Positions 1 to 6,512 of a DNA stretch of 32,899 nucleotides are shown piece after piece. The stretch's first letter is position 1. Each line of letters opens with the position of its first letter. The stretch is from contig JAEWLW010000083.1 in assembly GCA_023457355.1 (NCBI GenBank), forward strand, positions 1-32,899, read 5' to 3'. The notes under the pieces are model-generated. The model made no database searches, had not been told where the DNA came from, and saw only the letters and a list, made by a program, of their open reading frames with translations. Both the position numbers and the translations under genes were made by a program. The DNA comes from Bacillota bacterium (lineage in GTDB: Bacteria > Bacillota > Clostridia > Oscillospirales > Ruminococcaceae).

Positions 1-124
1 GAGTCTGAGGATTTATGGCATCATAAAATTGGTCATTGCCTGCGGAGAATCTGATTTATTTTGAGAATTTGGCGCTCTCTTTGGAGAAAGATAAGAAATC
101 TTTTTTCCACGGTGTCCACATAAG

Positions 125-159
125 AAAACCGCTCTAGAATCACATTCTAGAGCGGTTTT
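125..159. terminator. Bidirectional intrinsic terminator downstream of the integrase
   Basis: A perfect 15-bp inverted repeat (125-139 with 145-159) encloses a 5-nt loop. It has A/T-rich outer ends, so a run of T follows the stem on either strand. It lies just beyond the leftward integrase gene and probably ends that transcript while insulating the prophage from flanking transcription. Confidence 0.85.
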
Positions 160-169
160 TGTTTTGATA

Positions 170-191
170 TGACCACACTGTTGACCACACT
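170..191. repeat. Two direct repeats TGACCACACT, possible integrase arm sites
   Basis: TGACCACACT occurs at 170-179 and again at 182-191, a 12-bp period, immediately beyond the integrase stop codon. Tyrosine integrases of temperate phages bind short direct repeats beside the core of the attachment site, so position and form fit arm-type sites. The core itself cannot be located without the other prophage end. Confidence 0.45.
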
Positions 192-203
192 TTTTTATAA
201 ACA

Positions 204-1295
204 CTATTCTTTGCCTAAGATATGGTTGAACGCGCTGCTGAGGGCGGCAGCAGCGATATTTGAATCGTCGCCTATTAAATGCCCGTAGGTTCCGAAGGTG
301 TCCATGTCTTTGCTGTGGCCAACTAATTGTTTGACTAACCCCTCCGGGAGTGTCTTGGCCATTGAAACAAACGTATGCCGCATTTCATACGGCGTTATTT
401 TGGGGATTTGATTATATAAACAATACCTGTACCAGCAATCCCTGAAATTATGCTGCGTCGATATCTCAAAAACGGTTTGGCCTGTTAAAGATATTTTCCG
501 CTGATCTTCTATTACCGTCGCTGCTTCAGGCGTCATAACGAAAGCACGAACAGCGTTTTTATTCTTACCCTGGGTTTCCTCCGAAAAGATATTGATTGAT
601 CGCCTAACAAATACACGATCGTCTTTTATGTCTTCCCAAGTAAGCGCCATGAGCTCCCCGGGTCTTAGCCCGGTCAACACGGCAAAGCGATAAGCATTAA
701 TATATGGGTCTATAATTGTCTTGCCTCTAAAGGTTGAAAGATCACTACTGAATAAAACCTTTATATGCTCTGGCTGAATGACTGCCTTTTGGCTGCGCTT
801 TGCTCCTGCCGGAATAGTCAAATCTTCCGCGAACATGGTAGTTACTTTTGACTTGCGGCAATATTTTAAAAACGCCCTTATTTCAGCGCGGATATTTTCC
901 AGAGACTTTTTAGAAAGACCTTTGGCATTGTCCCTTTTGCCACTCATGGCCGCCGCGCTAATGATATTTTGAAAGTCCTGTTCGGTGACAGAAGACATTT
1001 TCTTATGTCCGATGCGCGGTTTAACCCATACGTCGCCTATATATACAGCTTTTTTGTATGTTGTGGTTGATTTGGCTTTTTGCCCTTCTGCATATCCGCC
1101 CCAAAGTTCGGACACACGTTTGTCTGCTGTTATCCCCTCATCCAACCAAGCATCAGCCTTTGTGTTCGCTTCGCGTTGACCGGTACGGCCAGGCTTGGAA
1201 CTGTAAAAACTTTTGCGCTCACCGTCTTTTTGTACGTTGATTCTCCAACGACCTTGTTTTTCGATCCATTGCGCGGTATTTGTGCGTTTACCCAT
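204..1295 (-). CDS. int: Phage tyrosine integrase
   Basis: This is a 363-residue site-specific recombinase that would integrate and excise the prophage. The catalytic domain is visible: Arg211 in the TGLRPGEL motif, a likely Lys near 244, Arg306 in YEMRHTF, His327 in VGHS and the nucleophile Tyr337 in FGTYGH. The first residue of the usual HxxR motif is Tyr303, a variant I recall from other Gram-positive phage integrases. The N-terminal part (about 1-165) fits the arm-binding and core-binding domains. I chose the ATG at 1295 because GAGGAGG lies a few bases upstream; a longer reading frame to 1451 has no ribosome site and would run through a hairpin region. It is the last gene of the leftward lysogeny group. 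Confidence 0.95.
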   Translation of the reverse strand: MGKRTNTAQWIEKQGRWRINVQKDGERKSFYSSKPGRTGQREANTKADAWLDEGITADKRVSELWGGYAEGQKAKSTTTYKKAVYIGDVWVKPRIGHKKMSSVTEQDFQNIISAAAMSGKRDNAKGLSKKSLENIRAEIRAFLKYCRKSKVTTMFAEDLTIPAGAKRSQKAVIQPEHIKVLFSSDLSTFRGKTIIDPYINAYRFAVLTGLRPGELMALTWEDIKDDRVFVRRSINIFSEETQGKNKNAVRAFVMTPEAATVIEDQRKISLTGQTVFEISTQHNFRDCWYRYCLYNQIPKITPYEMRHTFVSMAKTLPEGLVKQLVGHSKDMDTFGTYGHLIGDDSNIAAAALSSAFNHILGKE

Positions 1296-1317
1296 AAAAA
1301 TAACCTCCTCAGAGTAT

Positions 1318-1329
1318 GCTTGCGCAAGC
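1318..1329. repeat. 12-bp perfect palindrome in the integrase leader
   Basis: GCTTGCGCAAGC is a perfect palindrome about 23 bases upstream of the integrase start codon. It overlaps the -35 box of the rightward promoter proposed at 1320-1348. It could be an operator for an excisionase or regulator, or a short RNA hairpin in the integrase leader. Function is not shown. Confidence 0.4.
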
Positions 1330-1348
1330 CCTGCGAAGGTGTTATAAT
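1320..1348 (+). promoter_or_regulatory. Candidate sigma-70 promoter, antisense to the integrase leader
   Basis: TTGCGC (1320-1325), a 17-bp spacer and a perfect TATAAT (1343-1348) point rightward, opposite to the integrase. The predicted start is near 1355 and an intrinsic terminator follows at 1394-1431. Confidence 0.5.
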
Positions 1349-1354
1349 TTACCT

Positions 1355-1431
1355 TGCAGAGCGGCTTTTGTAGTGATTGCGGCTCATATTGCGTCCCGTT
1401 CGGTGTTGGTAGCACCGGGCGGGATTTTTTT
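1355..1431 (+). ncRNA. Candidate ~77-nt antisense small RNA
   Basis: A rightward promoter (TATAAT at 1343-1348) and a strong rightward terminator bracket about 77 bases with no convincing reading frame. The RNA would be antisense to the stretch between the IrrE-like gene and the integrase, that is the 5' leader of int or the intercistronic part of a shared leftward mRNA. Antisense RNAs that tune lysogeny or integrase genes are known in other phages. This one is inferred only from promoter and terminator geometry. Confidence 0.4.
1394..1431 (+). terminator. Rightward intrinsic terminator between int and the irrE-like gene
   Basis: A 12-bp stem (1394-1405 with 1413-1424) encloses a 7-nt loop and is followed by seven T. 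Two pairs are G-U only when the + strand is transcribed; on the other strand they become A-C mismatches and no T-run follows the stem. The terminator is therefore directional and opposes the flanking genes. Confidence 0.75.
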
Positions 1432-1873
1432 ATTTCCAAATGTCTATGCAAACAATAGTGCCACGCCGGGTGCGTTCGTATCCTGACGGCAGTTTTTGCC
1501 GCTCTATACGGCGCTGGGCCAAGAGCCTGCGCCGAGCGGCCTCTTTGCGTTGGTTATACTCCTCAACGCTCATAAACATGAGGCCTTGCTCGAAATAGTT
1601 TTCTAAGGTGATCGGCTGCTGCTTGATGGGTTCTGGAGTAGGGACTTCGACAACATGGCTTCCTGCAAGACGTTCAGCGACCGCGACCGGCTCATTGCTG
1701 TATATATCATCGTGCTCAATATGGCACAGTTCGTGCTGTAAAGCTTTACGCTGGGCTTCTTCCGATAAACAAGAATTTATGTACACTGAATAGGTGCCGT
1801 CTGAATTTGGGAGCGTTACGCCCTTTACCAGTGGAGGCATGTTAATCAGACGTACAAAAACGTCTTCTCTCAA
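1430..1873 (-). CDS. ImmA/IrrE-like zinc metallopeptidase
   Basis: This 147-residue protein has the HExxH zinc-protease motif HELCH at residues 47-51, followed by IEHDD, typical of the ImmA/IrrE (DUF955) family. In known mobile elements ImmA cleaves the cognate repressor to switch the element on. The start is TTG at 1873; its TTGA overlaps the stop of the upstream repressor gene, with GAGGAAGG just before it, so the two are translationally coupled. That pairing supports a role in inactivating or tuning the repressor. The C-terminal part (about 100-147) is basic and Arg/Lys-rich and has no recognised domain. Confidence 0.85.
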   Translation of the reverse strand: MREDVFVRLINMPPLVKGVTLPNSDGTYSVYINSCLSEEAQRKALQHELCHIEHDDIYSNEPVAVAERLAGSHVVEVPTPEPIKQQPITLENYFEQGLMFMSVEEYNQRKEAARRRLLAQRRIERQKLPSGYERTRRGTIVCIDIWK

Positions 1874-2268
1874 CGGCCTTCCTCCTCGCGGCGCAGTGCT
1901 TCTATAATGGCCACGGCGCGCATAACGTCTTCCTTTGTGGCACCTTTAGCCAGAGAAAACAACATCCGGCATTCTTCGCGGTTTTTAAGTTCTTCTAAAT
2001 ACTCATTAAGTTCGGCGTCACCATTGACCAAAGCCTCCGCTTTAGCGGGGGCTTTTTCTTTTTGTTGCTCTCCGGTCATCAAATAGTCGACGGATACTTC
2101 AAAATAGTCAGCTATCTTTTTCATGGTTTCTGCTTTGAGTGTGTTAATTCGCCCCATTTTTAGATCGGTCAATGACCCGCGGCTTGCCCCAGAAAGCCTG
2201 CACAAATCTGTTATAGTGATACGCCGCCCCTGACATAGCGAATAAATTCTATTATATAATTCCGACAT
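1870..2268 (-). CDS. XRE-family phage repressor (CI-like)
   Basis: The protein has 132 residues. An XRE helix-turn-helix fills about residues 4-65 (ITITDLCRLSGASRGSLTDL, then the DYFEVSVDYLMTG ending typical of the family). A charged, helical C-terminal region may mediate oligomerisation. There is no LexA/CI-type peptidase domain, so induction probably depends on the partner IrrE-like protease encoded immediately downstream. I chose ATG 2268 with AAAGGAG 11 bases upstream; the upstream TTG at 2292 is too close to that ribosome site to be used. It is transcribed divergently from the early genes, and four operator-like repeats lie just upstream. Confidence 0.9.
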   Translation of the reverse strand: MSELYNRIYSLCQGRRITITDLCRLSGASRGSLTDLKMGRINTLKAETMKKIADYFEVSVDYLMTGEQQKEKAPAKAEALVNGDAELNEYLEELKNREECRMLFSLAKGATKEDVMRAVAIIEALRREEEGR

Positions 2269-2300
2269 TTCGCAACGCGCTCCTTTGTGCAAGTAGACGA

Positions 2301-2428
2301 ATTACGAGAACACTTAAAAAGCCTATTGCATATTACGATAACTCGTGATAATATATGCACATAAGATTACGTTAACTCGTATACGTTGTATGTGATGACA
2401 CTCATACTATATTACAAGTTCCCGTAAT
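2301..2428. promoter_or_regulatory. Lysogeny switch: four operator-like 18-bp repeats
   Basis: Four related sites occur at 2301-2318, 2332-2349, 2366-2383 and 2411-2428. The shared pattern is ATTACGNNAACTCGTAAT; the last site is the reverse orientation and has perfect ATTAC/GTAAT ends. They fill the gap between the divergent repressor and the first early gene, where a CI-like and a Cro-like protein would compete. Spacing is 31, 34 and 45 bp from site to site. Confidence 0.7.
2326..2354 (+). promoter_or_regulatory. Candidate early rightward promoter
   Basis: TTGCAT (2326-2331), a 17-bp spacer and TAATAT (2349-2354) face the early genes. Operator site 2 fills the spacer, so a bound repressor would block polymerase. 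A second possibility, TTGTAT (2386-2391) with 16 bp to TATATT (2408-2413), overlaps operator site 4; the sequence does not decide between them. Confidence 0.5.
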
Positions 2429-2453
2429 TGTCAAGGAGCAGGGAGGTGAAAAC

Positions 2454-2690
2454 GTGGGAAATGCAAAATTTTGTCAATATGGTAAGGAGATTAAAAAGCG
2501 TCTTGTAGATATTGACAAAACGCAAACTTGGCTTATTGAGCAGGTAAAACAGGATACGGGGCTGTATTTTGACGACTCCTACCTTTATAAGGTGATGGCA
2601 GGCAAAAACAACAACCCCAAAATCAAAGCCAGCATTGAAAAAGTGCTGGGCGTGGTGGTCAAGGAGGGAGAAGATGCCTGCGCTAGTTAA
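2454..2690 (+). CDS. Small HTH protein, first early gene (Cro-like position)
   Basis: This 78-residue protein is probably a DNA-binding regulator. The order 'IKKRL...KTQTWLIEQV' then 'DSYLYKVMAGKNNNPKI' resembles the helix-turn-helix of a small phage XRE-type family. It starts at GTG 2454 behind GGGAGGTG. As the first rightward gene, divergent from the repressor, it sits where Cro or an anti-repressor is usual. The fold assignment is from pattern only. Confidence 0.75.
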   Translation: MGNAKFCQYGKEIKKRLVDIDKTQTWLIEQVKQDTGLYFDDSYLYKVMAGKNNNPKIKASIEKVLGVVVKEGEDACAS

Positions 2691-2904
2691 AGGTAAATAT
2701 ACCGAAATTCGCAAACTTATGTACGGTTACGAAATTGATCAAACTTGCCTCGGCGAGAAGATCGGGCGCAGCCAAAAGTATGTCTCAGACAGGCTGACAG
2801 GGAAAAGGGCATGGGATACCAATGATGTCTATGCCATTATGCGGTTGTTTGATATCACTCCTTCGGAGTTCCCGCTCTATTTCCCTCATGCCGGCCAAGC
2901 CTAA
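2674..2904 (+). CDS. XRE-family helix-turn-helix protein
   Basis: The 76-residue protein is almost entirely one XRE domain: 'EIDQTCLGEKIGRSQKYVSDRLTG' gives helices 2-3, and 'YAIMRLFDITPSEFPLYFP' is the usual closing helix. ATG 2674 is preceded by AAGGAGGGAG and lies 17 bases inside the previous gene, so the two are translationally coupled. Together they form a two-regulator early unit; which one acts as Cro cannot be said from sequence. Confidence 0.88.
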   Translation: MPALVKGKYTEIRKLMYGYEIDQTCLGEKIGRSQKYVSDRLTGKRAWDTNDVYAIMRLFDITPSEFPLYFPHAGQA

Positions 2905-2921
2905 TAAAGGAGGAATCCAAA

Positions 2922-3191
2922 ACGTTAGTCAAACCAACAACCCCTACATACGCCGACCGACGTGCGTCGCTCAAAGTTCCGTTTATTCTCCGCCGTATGA
3001 AAGCGGACAAGCATTTTTGCAGGAAGGTTTTAACCGCCTTATGCTGGCCGCTGTGTGGACTTATCTTACTGTCGGCGGCCGCGCATTGGCCGGACTATTA
3101 TTCACCCGGCGGAGCTGTGTTTTTATCCTGCTGCGCATTCGGATTCTTTTGGCAGGCGTGTGCGTGTTTGGATGGTAATTCGCATGAGTGA
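2922..3191 (+). CDS. Small membrane protein, probable ACG start
   Basis: From 2922 the frame encodes 89 residues: a hydrophilic, basic N-terminus (about 1-34) and two hydrophobic segments (about 37-55 and 63-80), the second rich in Cys. An excellent ribosome site, AAAGGAGGA at 2906-2914, lies 8 bases before an ACG codon at 2922. The first ATG in frame (2997) has no ribosome site. The reading frame is open with sensible composition from 2922, so I propose start at ACG, one transition from ATG; the alternative is a 64-residue protein from 2997. Function unknown. It overlaps the next gene by 8 bases. Confidence 0.6.
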   Translation, partial: TLVKPTTPTYADRRASLKVPFILRRMKADKHFCRKVLTALCWPLCGLILLSAAAHWPDYYSPGGAVFLSCCAFGFFWQACACLDGNSHE

Positions 3192-3381
3192 ACTATACAA
3201 CCAGCTATTAAAAGAAATCGCCTACGCCAAAACCAGCTTATGTCCGCGCGAATTACTCTACGAGGCACACGGTGCAATCAAGATGGCGCATCAGCTGGGC
3301 GCAATATCTACAGGCGAATACCTCTCATTAGAGACCGCCTGCGTCAAAGATGGCATCAACAACCCTGATTATTTTGAGTGA
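3184..3381 (+). CDS. Small conserved-type phage protein, unknown function
   Basis: This 65-residue soluble protein is predicted mostly helical and has no recognised domain. The start ATG 3184 lies inside the previous gene with a GGATGG ribosome site. The residues MSELYNQLLKEI through ISTGEYLSLE give a typical small early phage protein. A longer frame from 3055 runs antisense-like through the membrane gene and is rejected. Confidence 0.75.
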   Translation: MSELYNQLLKEIAYAKTSLCPRELLYEAHGAIKMAHQLGAISTGEYLSLETACVKDGINNPDYFE

Positions 3382-3397
3382 GGAGGTGTCAAAAAGG

Positions 3398-3553
3398 GTG
3401 GGAAAATTCAAAGTGAGTTACAAAGGTTTCGTATATGTCCAAGCCAGAGACTCAGACCATGCGGTAGAGCAATTCGATGATGGCGAAGAAATTTACGACG
3501 AGCGCGAAGTAACATTAGTTGAAGAAGTCGACGAGTTTTTAGTGAATTTCTAA
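3398..3553 (+). CDS. Small acidic phage protein, unknown function
   Basis: This 51-residue acidic protein starts at GTG 3398, nine bases after GGAGGTG. An upstream in-frame ATG (3350) lies within the preceding gene and lacks a ribosome site. The pattern 'FKVSYKGFVYVQARDSDHAVEQF' suggests a small beta-alpha fold. No function is recognised. Confidence 0.65.
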   Translation: MGKFKVSYKGFVYVQARDSDHAVEQFDDGEEIYDEREVTLVEEVDEFLVNF

Positions 3554-3567
3554 AGGAGGAAAAAACC

Positions 3568-4290
3568 GTGTCAGAAAACCAGGCACTGCCTAAGCTGCAC
3601 ATGACCGAATCGGAAATATGCGCAGCTTACCGGCAGGCGAAAGACAAAAATGAGCAGGTGCGGATCCTCGCGGATCGCAACCTGGTACCCGCGAATGTTA
3701 TTGTTGGCGTGCTGTCAGCGAACGGCTACATAACCGGCCTGCCCGGGAACAAAACCGCTCAGGCGGAAGCGGCAAAAGCGGAAGCTAAAGCCGCGGAACC
3801 CAAAGCGCCCGTGTCAACACCGTCCCGCGAAGAGCAGCTCATCGCGCTGGCCGACAAGGGCATGACGATCACTGAGGCCGCCGAAGCGCTGGGGCTTACT
3901 TACAAAGGCGTCCACGCTGCGGCAGCCCGTTACGGCATCCACTTTGCCGGGCAAAGGAAATCCGCCCCCTCGACTGGCATCGAGAAGGCGGAAAGAGCCG
4001 CTAAGAAAACTATCTACAAAAAGAATACCACACCCGTACCCGAAACACAAGCCCCCAAGGCGGCCATCGTGCCGGAAACCGTCAGCGCGTGCGCTGATCC
4101 TTCCGGCTTGCTGCCTGTCAACATGGTAAACATTCTGCGGCTGCTGCTCGACAAGGTCATGCTCGAGTTGCTTGGCTCGTCGGCAGTCGCCGCAGAGTGC
4201 GGGGCTATGCCGGACATGGCGGTGATCATCGCAGAGTATGCTGGCCGTCGTTACCGTTTGGAATTGAGTGAGGAGGAAAACAAAAAATGA
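3568..4290 (+). CDS. Phage HTH-containing early protein
   Basis: This is a 240-residue protein starting at GTG 3568 behind AAAGGAGGA. It has an N-terminal helical domain (about 10-55), an Ala/Lys/Glu-rich linker (about 64-85) and a helix-turn-helix-like segment at about 88-125 ('LADKGMTITEAAEALGLTYKGVHAAAARYGI'-type pattern, split here for length). A second basic linker follows, then a C-terminal helical region. It is probably a DNA-binding early protein; its target is unknown. Its stop overlaps the next start (ATGA). Confidence 0.75.
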   Translation: MSENQALPKLHMTESEICAAYRQAKDKNEQVRILADRNLVPANVIVGVLSANGYITGLPGNKTAQAEAAKAEAKAAEPKAPVSTPSREEQLIALADKGMTITEAAEALGLTYKGVHAAAARYGIHFAGQRKSAPSTGIEKAERAAKKTIYKKNTTPVPETQAPKAAIVPETVSACADPSGLLPVNMVNILRLLLDKVMLELLGSSAVAAECGAMPDMAVIIAEYAGRRYRLELSEEENKK

Positions 4291-4538
4291 AACAGTTTGC
4301 ACGTAACATTGACGACCTCGGCCGAGTTGTACTCCCAAAAGAGATTCGCAAGGCAAACAATATCGATACCGGTGACCTGCTTGAGATACACGTCGTGCCG
4401 GATGGCATACTTCTTTGCCCGACCAAGGCCTGCTGCGTGATCTGCGGCAGCACAGACAAACTGGTGACCGTCCACGACACCGCGATATGCCGCGATTGTA
4501 TCGACGCGGCTGGTAAGGAGTCTGTCAATGAAAATTAA
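4287..4538 (+). CDS. SpoVT/AbrB-type regulator with C-terminal Cys cluster
   Basis: This 83-residue protein opens with a swapped-hairpin AbrB domain: 'RNIDDLGRVVLPKEIRK' followed by 'DTGDLLEIHV'. The C-terminal part holds Cys49, Cys50 and Cys53 plus Cys69 and Cys72, a spacing that could bind one zinc. AbrB-type proteins bind DNA as dimers or tetramers and often act as transition-state regulators in Gram-positive bacteria. Here it is embedded in a phage early operon by an ATGA overlap, so a role in phage or host transcription is likely. Confidence 0.88.
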   Translation: MKQFARNIDDLGRVVLPKEIRKANNIDTGDLLEIHVVPDGILLCPTKACCVICGSTDKLVTVHDTAICRDCIDAAGKESVNEN

Positions 4539-4695
4539 CTTTAAGCTTCGCAACGAGACCAAGACCTGTTACCGCTTTGAGAGCCGCGAGGGTGACACCC
4601 TTATGACCCTATATCTAAAAAAGGCACAGCTGGACGCCGAGGGCATCGACCCCAAATCTGGGATCACCGTCACGGTGGAACAGCGCCATGAGTAA
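4528..4695 (+). CDS. Small phage protein, unknown function
   Basis: This 55-residue protein (MKINFKLRNETKTCYRFE at its start, TVTVEQRHE at its end) is predicted beta-rich. ATG 4528 follows a GGTAAGGAG ribosome site and overlaps the preceding AbrB-type gene. It resembles short early proteins seen beside phage replication modules. The role is unknown. Confidence 0.7.
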   Translation: MKINFKLRNETKTCYRFESREGDTLMTLYLKKAQLDAEGIDPKSGITVTVEQRHE

Positions 4696-4864
4696 ACCCC
4701 GAAAGCCGCTTCCCGATGTTGTCTGTTGCCACTGTGACGGCAGTATTCGGGAAGCGGACAGGCCGGACGCCTATTCATCGAAAATCAAATCTCGCCCCGT
4801 TAAGACCGTATGGATTCACAAAACATGCTATCAGGAGGAATTAAAGCAATGGAAGCAACCTTGA
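4688..4864 (+). CDS. Small Cys/His protein, possible zinc knuckle
   Basis: The product has 58 residues with CxxC (Cys13, Cys14 and Cys16 around 'VVCCHCDG') and a later 'WIHKTC' pair (His44, Cys47), the arrangement of a small zinc-binding module. ATG 4688 overlaps the end of the previous gene, and its own end overlaps the next start, so all three are coupled. Function unknown. Confidence 0.7.
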   Translation: MSKPRKPLPDVVCCHCDGSIREADRPDAYSSKIKSRPVKTVWIHKTCYQEELKQWKQP

Positions 4865-5328
4865 AGATCGTCATTGAACCCTCGTCAGAATTTCTGGCCG
4901 CGCTTTGGTCGATTTCGGCGGCCATGTTAGGGCAAAAGCCTACCATCCCCGCGCCGGAAGTCAAGGCGCAGCCTGTTCAGACGGAAACTGTCCCCGCCGT
5001 GGTTATGCCGCCAGTATCAACACCCGCACCGGCGACAATCACCCCCGCGCCGCAGCAGTTTGCACCCGCCGCACCAATGGTGCCCACACCGGCAGCTGTA
5101 CCAACTGCTGCACCCGCACCCGTGCCCGCGGCCGTACCTGTGGCGACCGCTCCCGGCTACACGTTGGACCAGCTTGGCAGGGCGGGGTCCGCACTGGTGG
5201 ACGCCGGCAAGCGCGACCAGCTTATAGCGCTGCTGCAGCGCCGGGGTATTCAGACGCTCAGTCAGCTTGACCCGACACAGTACGGCGCGTTTGCCACCGA
5301 GCTGCGCGGACTGGGGGCGCAGATCTGA
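4849..5328 (+). CDS. Pro/Ala-rich linker protein of the replication module
   Basis: The product has 159 residues: a short ordered N-terminus (MEATLKIVIEPSSEFLAALW), a long Pro/Ala/Val-rich low-complexity stretch (about 35-105), and a C-terminal helical domain (about 106-159, 'GYTLDQLGRAGSALVDAGKRD'-like). ATG 4849 has AGGAGGA upstream. Proteins of this shape appear in phage replication modules and may be DNA-binding adaptors. The stop overlaps the DUF2800 start by one base (TGATG). Confidence 0.7.
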   Translation: MEATLKIVIEPSSEFLAALWSISAAMLGQKPTIPAPEVKAQPVQTETVPAVVMPPVSTPAPATITPAPQQFAPAAPMVPTPAAVPTAAPAPVPAAVPVATAPGYTLDQLGRAGSALVDAGKRDQLIALLQRRGIQTLSQLDPTQYGAFATELRGLGAQI

Positions 5329-6497
5329 TGGCGCCTGAAAAACACGCGCTGCTGTCGGCGTCCTCCTCGCACCGGTGGATGAATTGCACCCGCTGCGCGC
5401 GCCTCGAGGAAACGCTGCCGGAATCGACGAGCAGCTATGCCGAGGAGGGGCGGCTGGCACATGCAATCGCCGAACTCAAAGTTCGCAAGGCTTTTGTCGA
5501 GCCGATGGGGCCACGCAAATTCAACGCCGCCATGAAGAAGCTGTCCGAGAACCCACAGTATTCACCCGAAATGCAGAGCCACGCCGATACATATCTCGAA
5601 CATATCACCGAGCTTGCAATGCGCTATCCAGTCAAGCCCTATGTCGCCATAGAGCAGGAAGTCCATTTCGAGCGCTTCGTGCCGGAGGCTTTCGGCACCG
5701 TGGACTGCGTGCTGATTGGCGGGCACACCCTGCATATCGTCGACTATAAGTACGGTCAGGGCGTGCCGGTTCAGGCGAAGGAAAACCCCCAGATGATGCT
5801 CTATGCGCTGGGCGCGCTGGAAGCATACGACTTCCTTTACGACATCAAAACGATCTGCCTTTCCATCGTGCAGCCGCGGCTAAACGATATCAATGAATGG
5901 AACTGCACCCGAGAGGAGCTGCTGGACTGGGGCGTGTTCATCGCAAAGCCTATCGCACAGACGGCCTTTGCAGGGGAAGGGGAGTTTGCGGCGGGGGACT
6001 GGTGCCGCTTCTGCCGGGCGCGGTCATTGTGCAAAGCCAGGGCCGCCGCCAACCTTGCGCTGGAGGACTTCGGTCAGCGTTCGCCCGATCTGATGACCAA
6101 CAAGGAGGTTGGACAGGCGTTGCGGCAGGCGCAGGATTTGGTGCGCTGGGCAAACGACGTCGAGGAGTGGGCGCTTGCCGAAGTGCTCCGCGGTGGAGAA
6201 GTCCCCGGCTGGAAGGTTGTCGAAGGACGCAGCAATCGCGCCTTTACCGATACCGATAAAGCCTTTGAAATCTGCCGCCAGCACGGCATCGAGGATGCGC
6301 TGCTGTATGTGCGCAAGCCGGTGTCGCTTACCGGGGTCGAGGGTCTGTTGGGTAAGAAGGAATTTAAAGATCTGCTGTCCGATTACGTGATCAAGCCCCC
6401 CGGTAAGCCAACGCTGGCACCAGAAAGCGATAAGCGCCCGCCATATCATCCGATGGATGTCGCGGCGGATTTCGCAGAACAACCAACATTGATATAA
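5328..6497 (+). CDS. DUF2800 protein: Cas4/AddB-like PD-(D/E)xK nuclease
   Basis: This 389-residue protein shows the nuclease core of the RecB/Cas4 group: Glu111 in AIEQEVHF, Asp126 in GTVDC, Asp139 and Lys141 in VDYK, and the QxxxY motif at Gln155-Tyr159. Cysteines at 20 and 23 near the N-terminus, with 226, 229 and 235 after the core (C-x2-C-x5-C), match the iron-sulphur arrangement of Cas4 and AddB. It is probably a DNA end-processing or recombination exonuclease. The next gene is a DUF2815 protein, its usual partner in such phages. Start ATG 5328 is coupled to the previous stop. Confidence 0.9.
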   Translation: MAPEKHALLSASSSHRWMNCTRCARLEETLPESTSSYAEEGRLAHAIAELKVRKAFVEPMGPRKFNAAMKKLSENPQYSPEMQSHADTYLEHITELAMRYPVKPYVAIEQEVHFERFVPEAFGTVDCVLIGGHTLHIVDYKYGQGVPVQAKENPQMMLYALGALEAYDFLYDIKTICLSIVQPRLNDINEWNCTREELLDWGVFIAKPIAQTAFAGEGEFAAGDWCRFCRARSLCKARAAANLALEDFGQRSPDLMTNKEVGQALRQAQDLVRWANDVEEWALAEVLRGGEVPGWKVVEGRSNRAFTDTDKAFEICRQHGIEDALLYVRKPVSLTGVEGLLGKKEFKDLLSDYVIKPPGKPTLAPESDKRPPYHPMDVAADFAEQPTLI

Positions 6498-6512
6498 AAG
6501 GAGATTAATAAA

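Noticed and set aside
13..204. 63-residue leftward reading frame at the left end
   Set aside because: It runs through the perfect terminator hairpin and the repeats, has no ribosome site, and resembles no protein.
2122..2268. LexA-type self-cleavage in the repressor
   Set aside because: The protein ends without a Ser-Lys peptidase domain; regulation by the IrrE-like partner is more likely.
2822..3178. 118-residue rightward frame overlapping the early membrane gene
   Set aside because: No ribosome site, and it overlaps two better supported genes in other frames.
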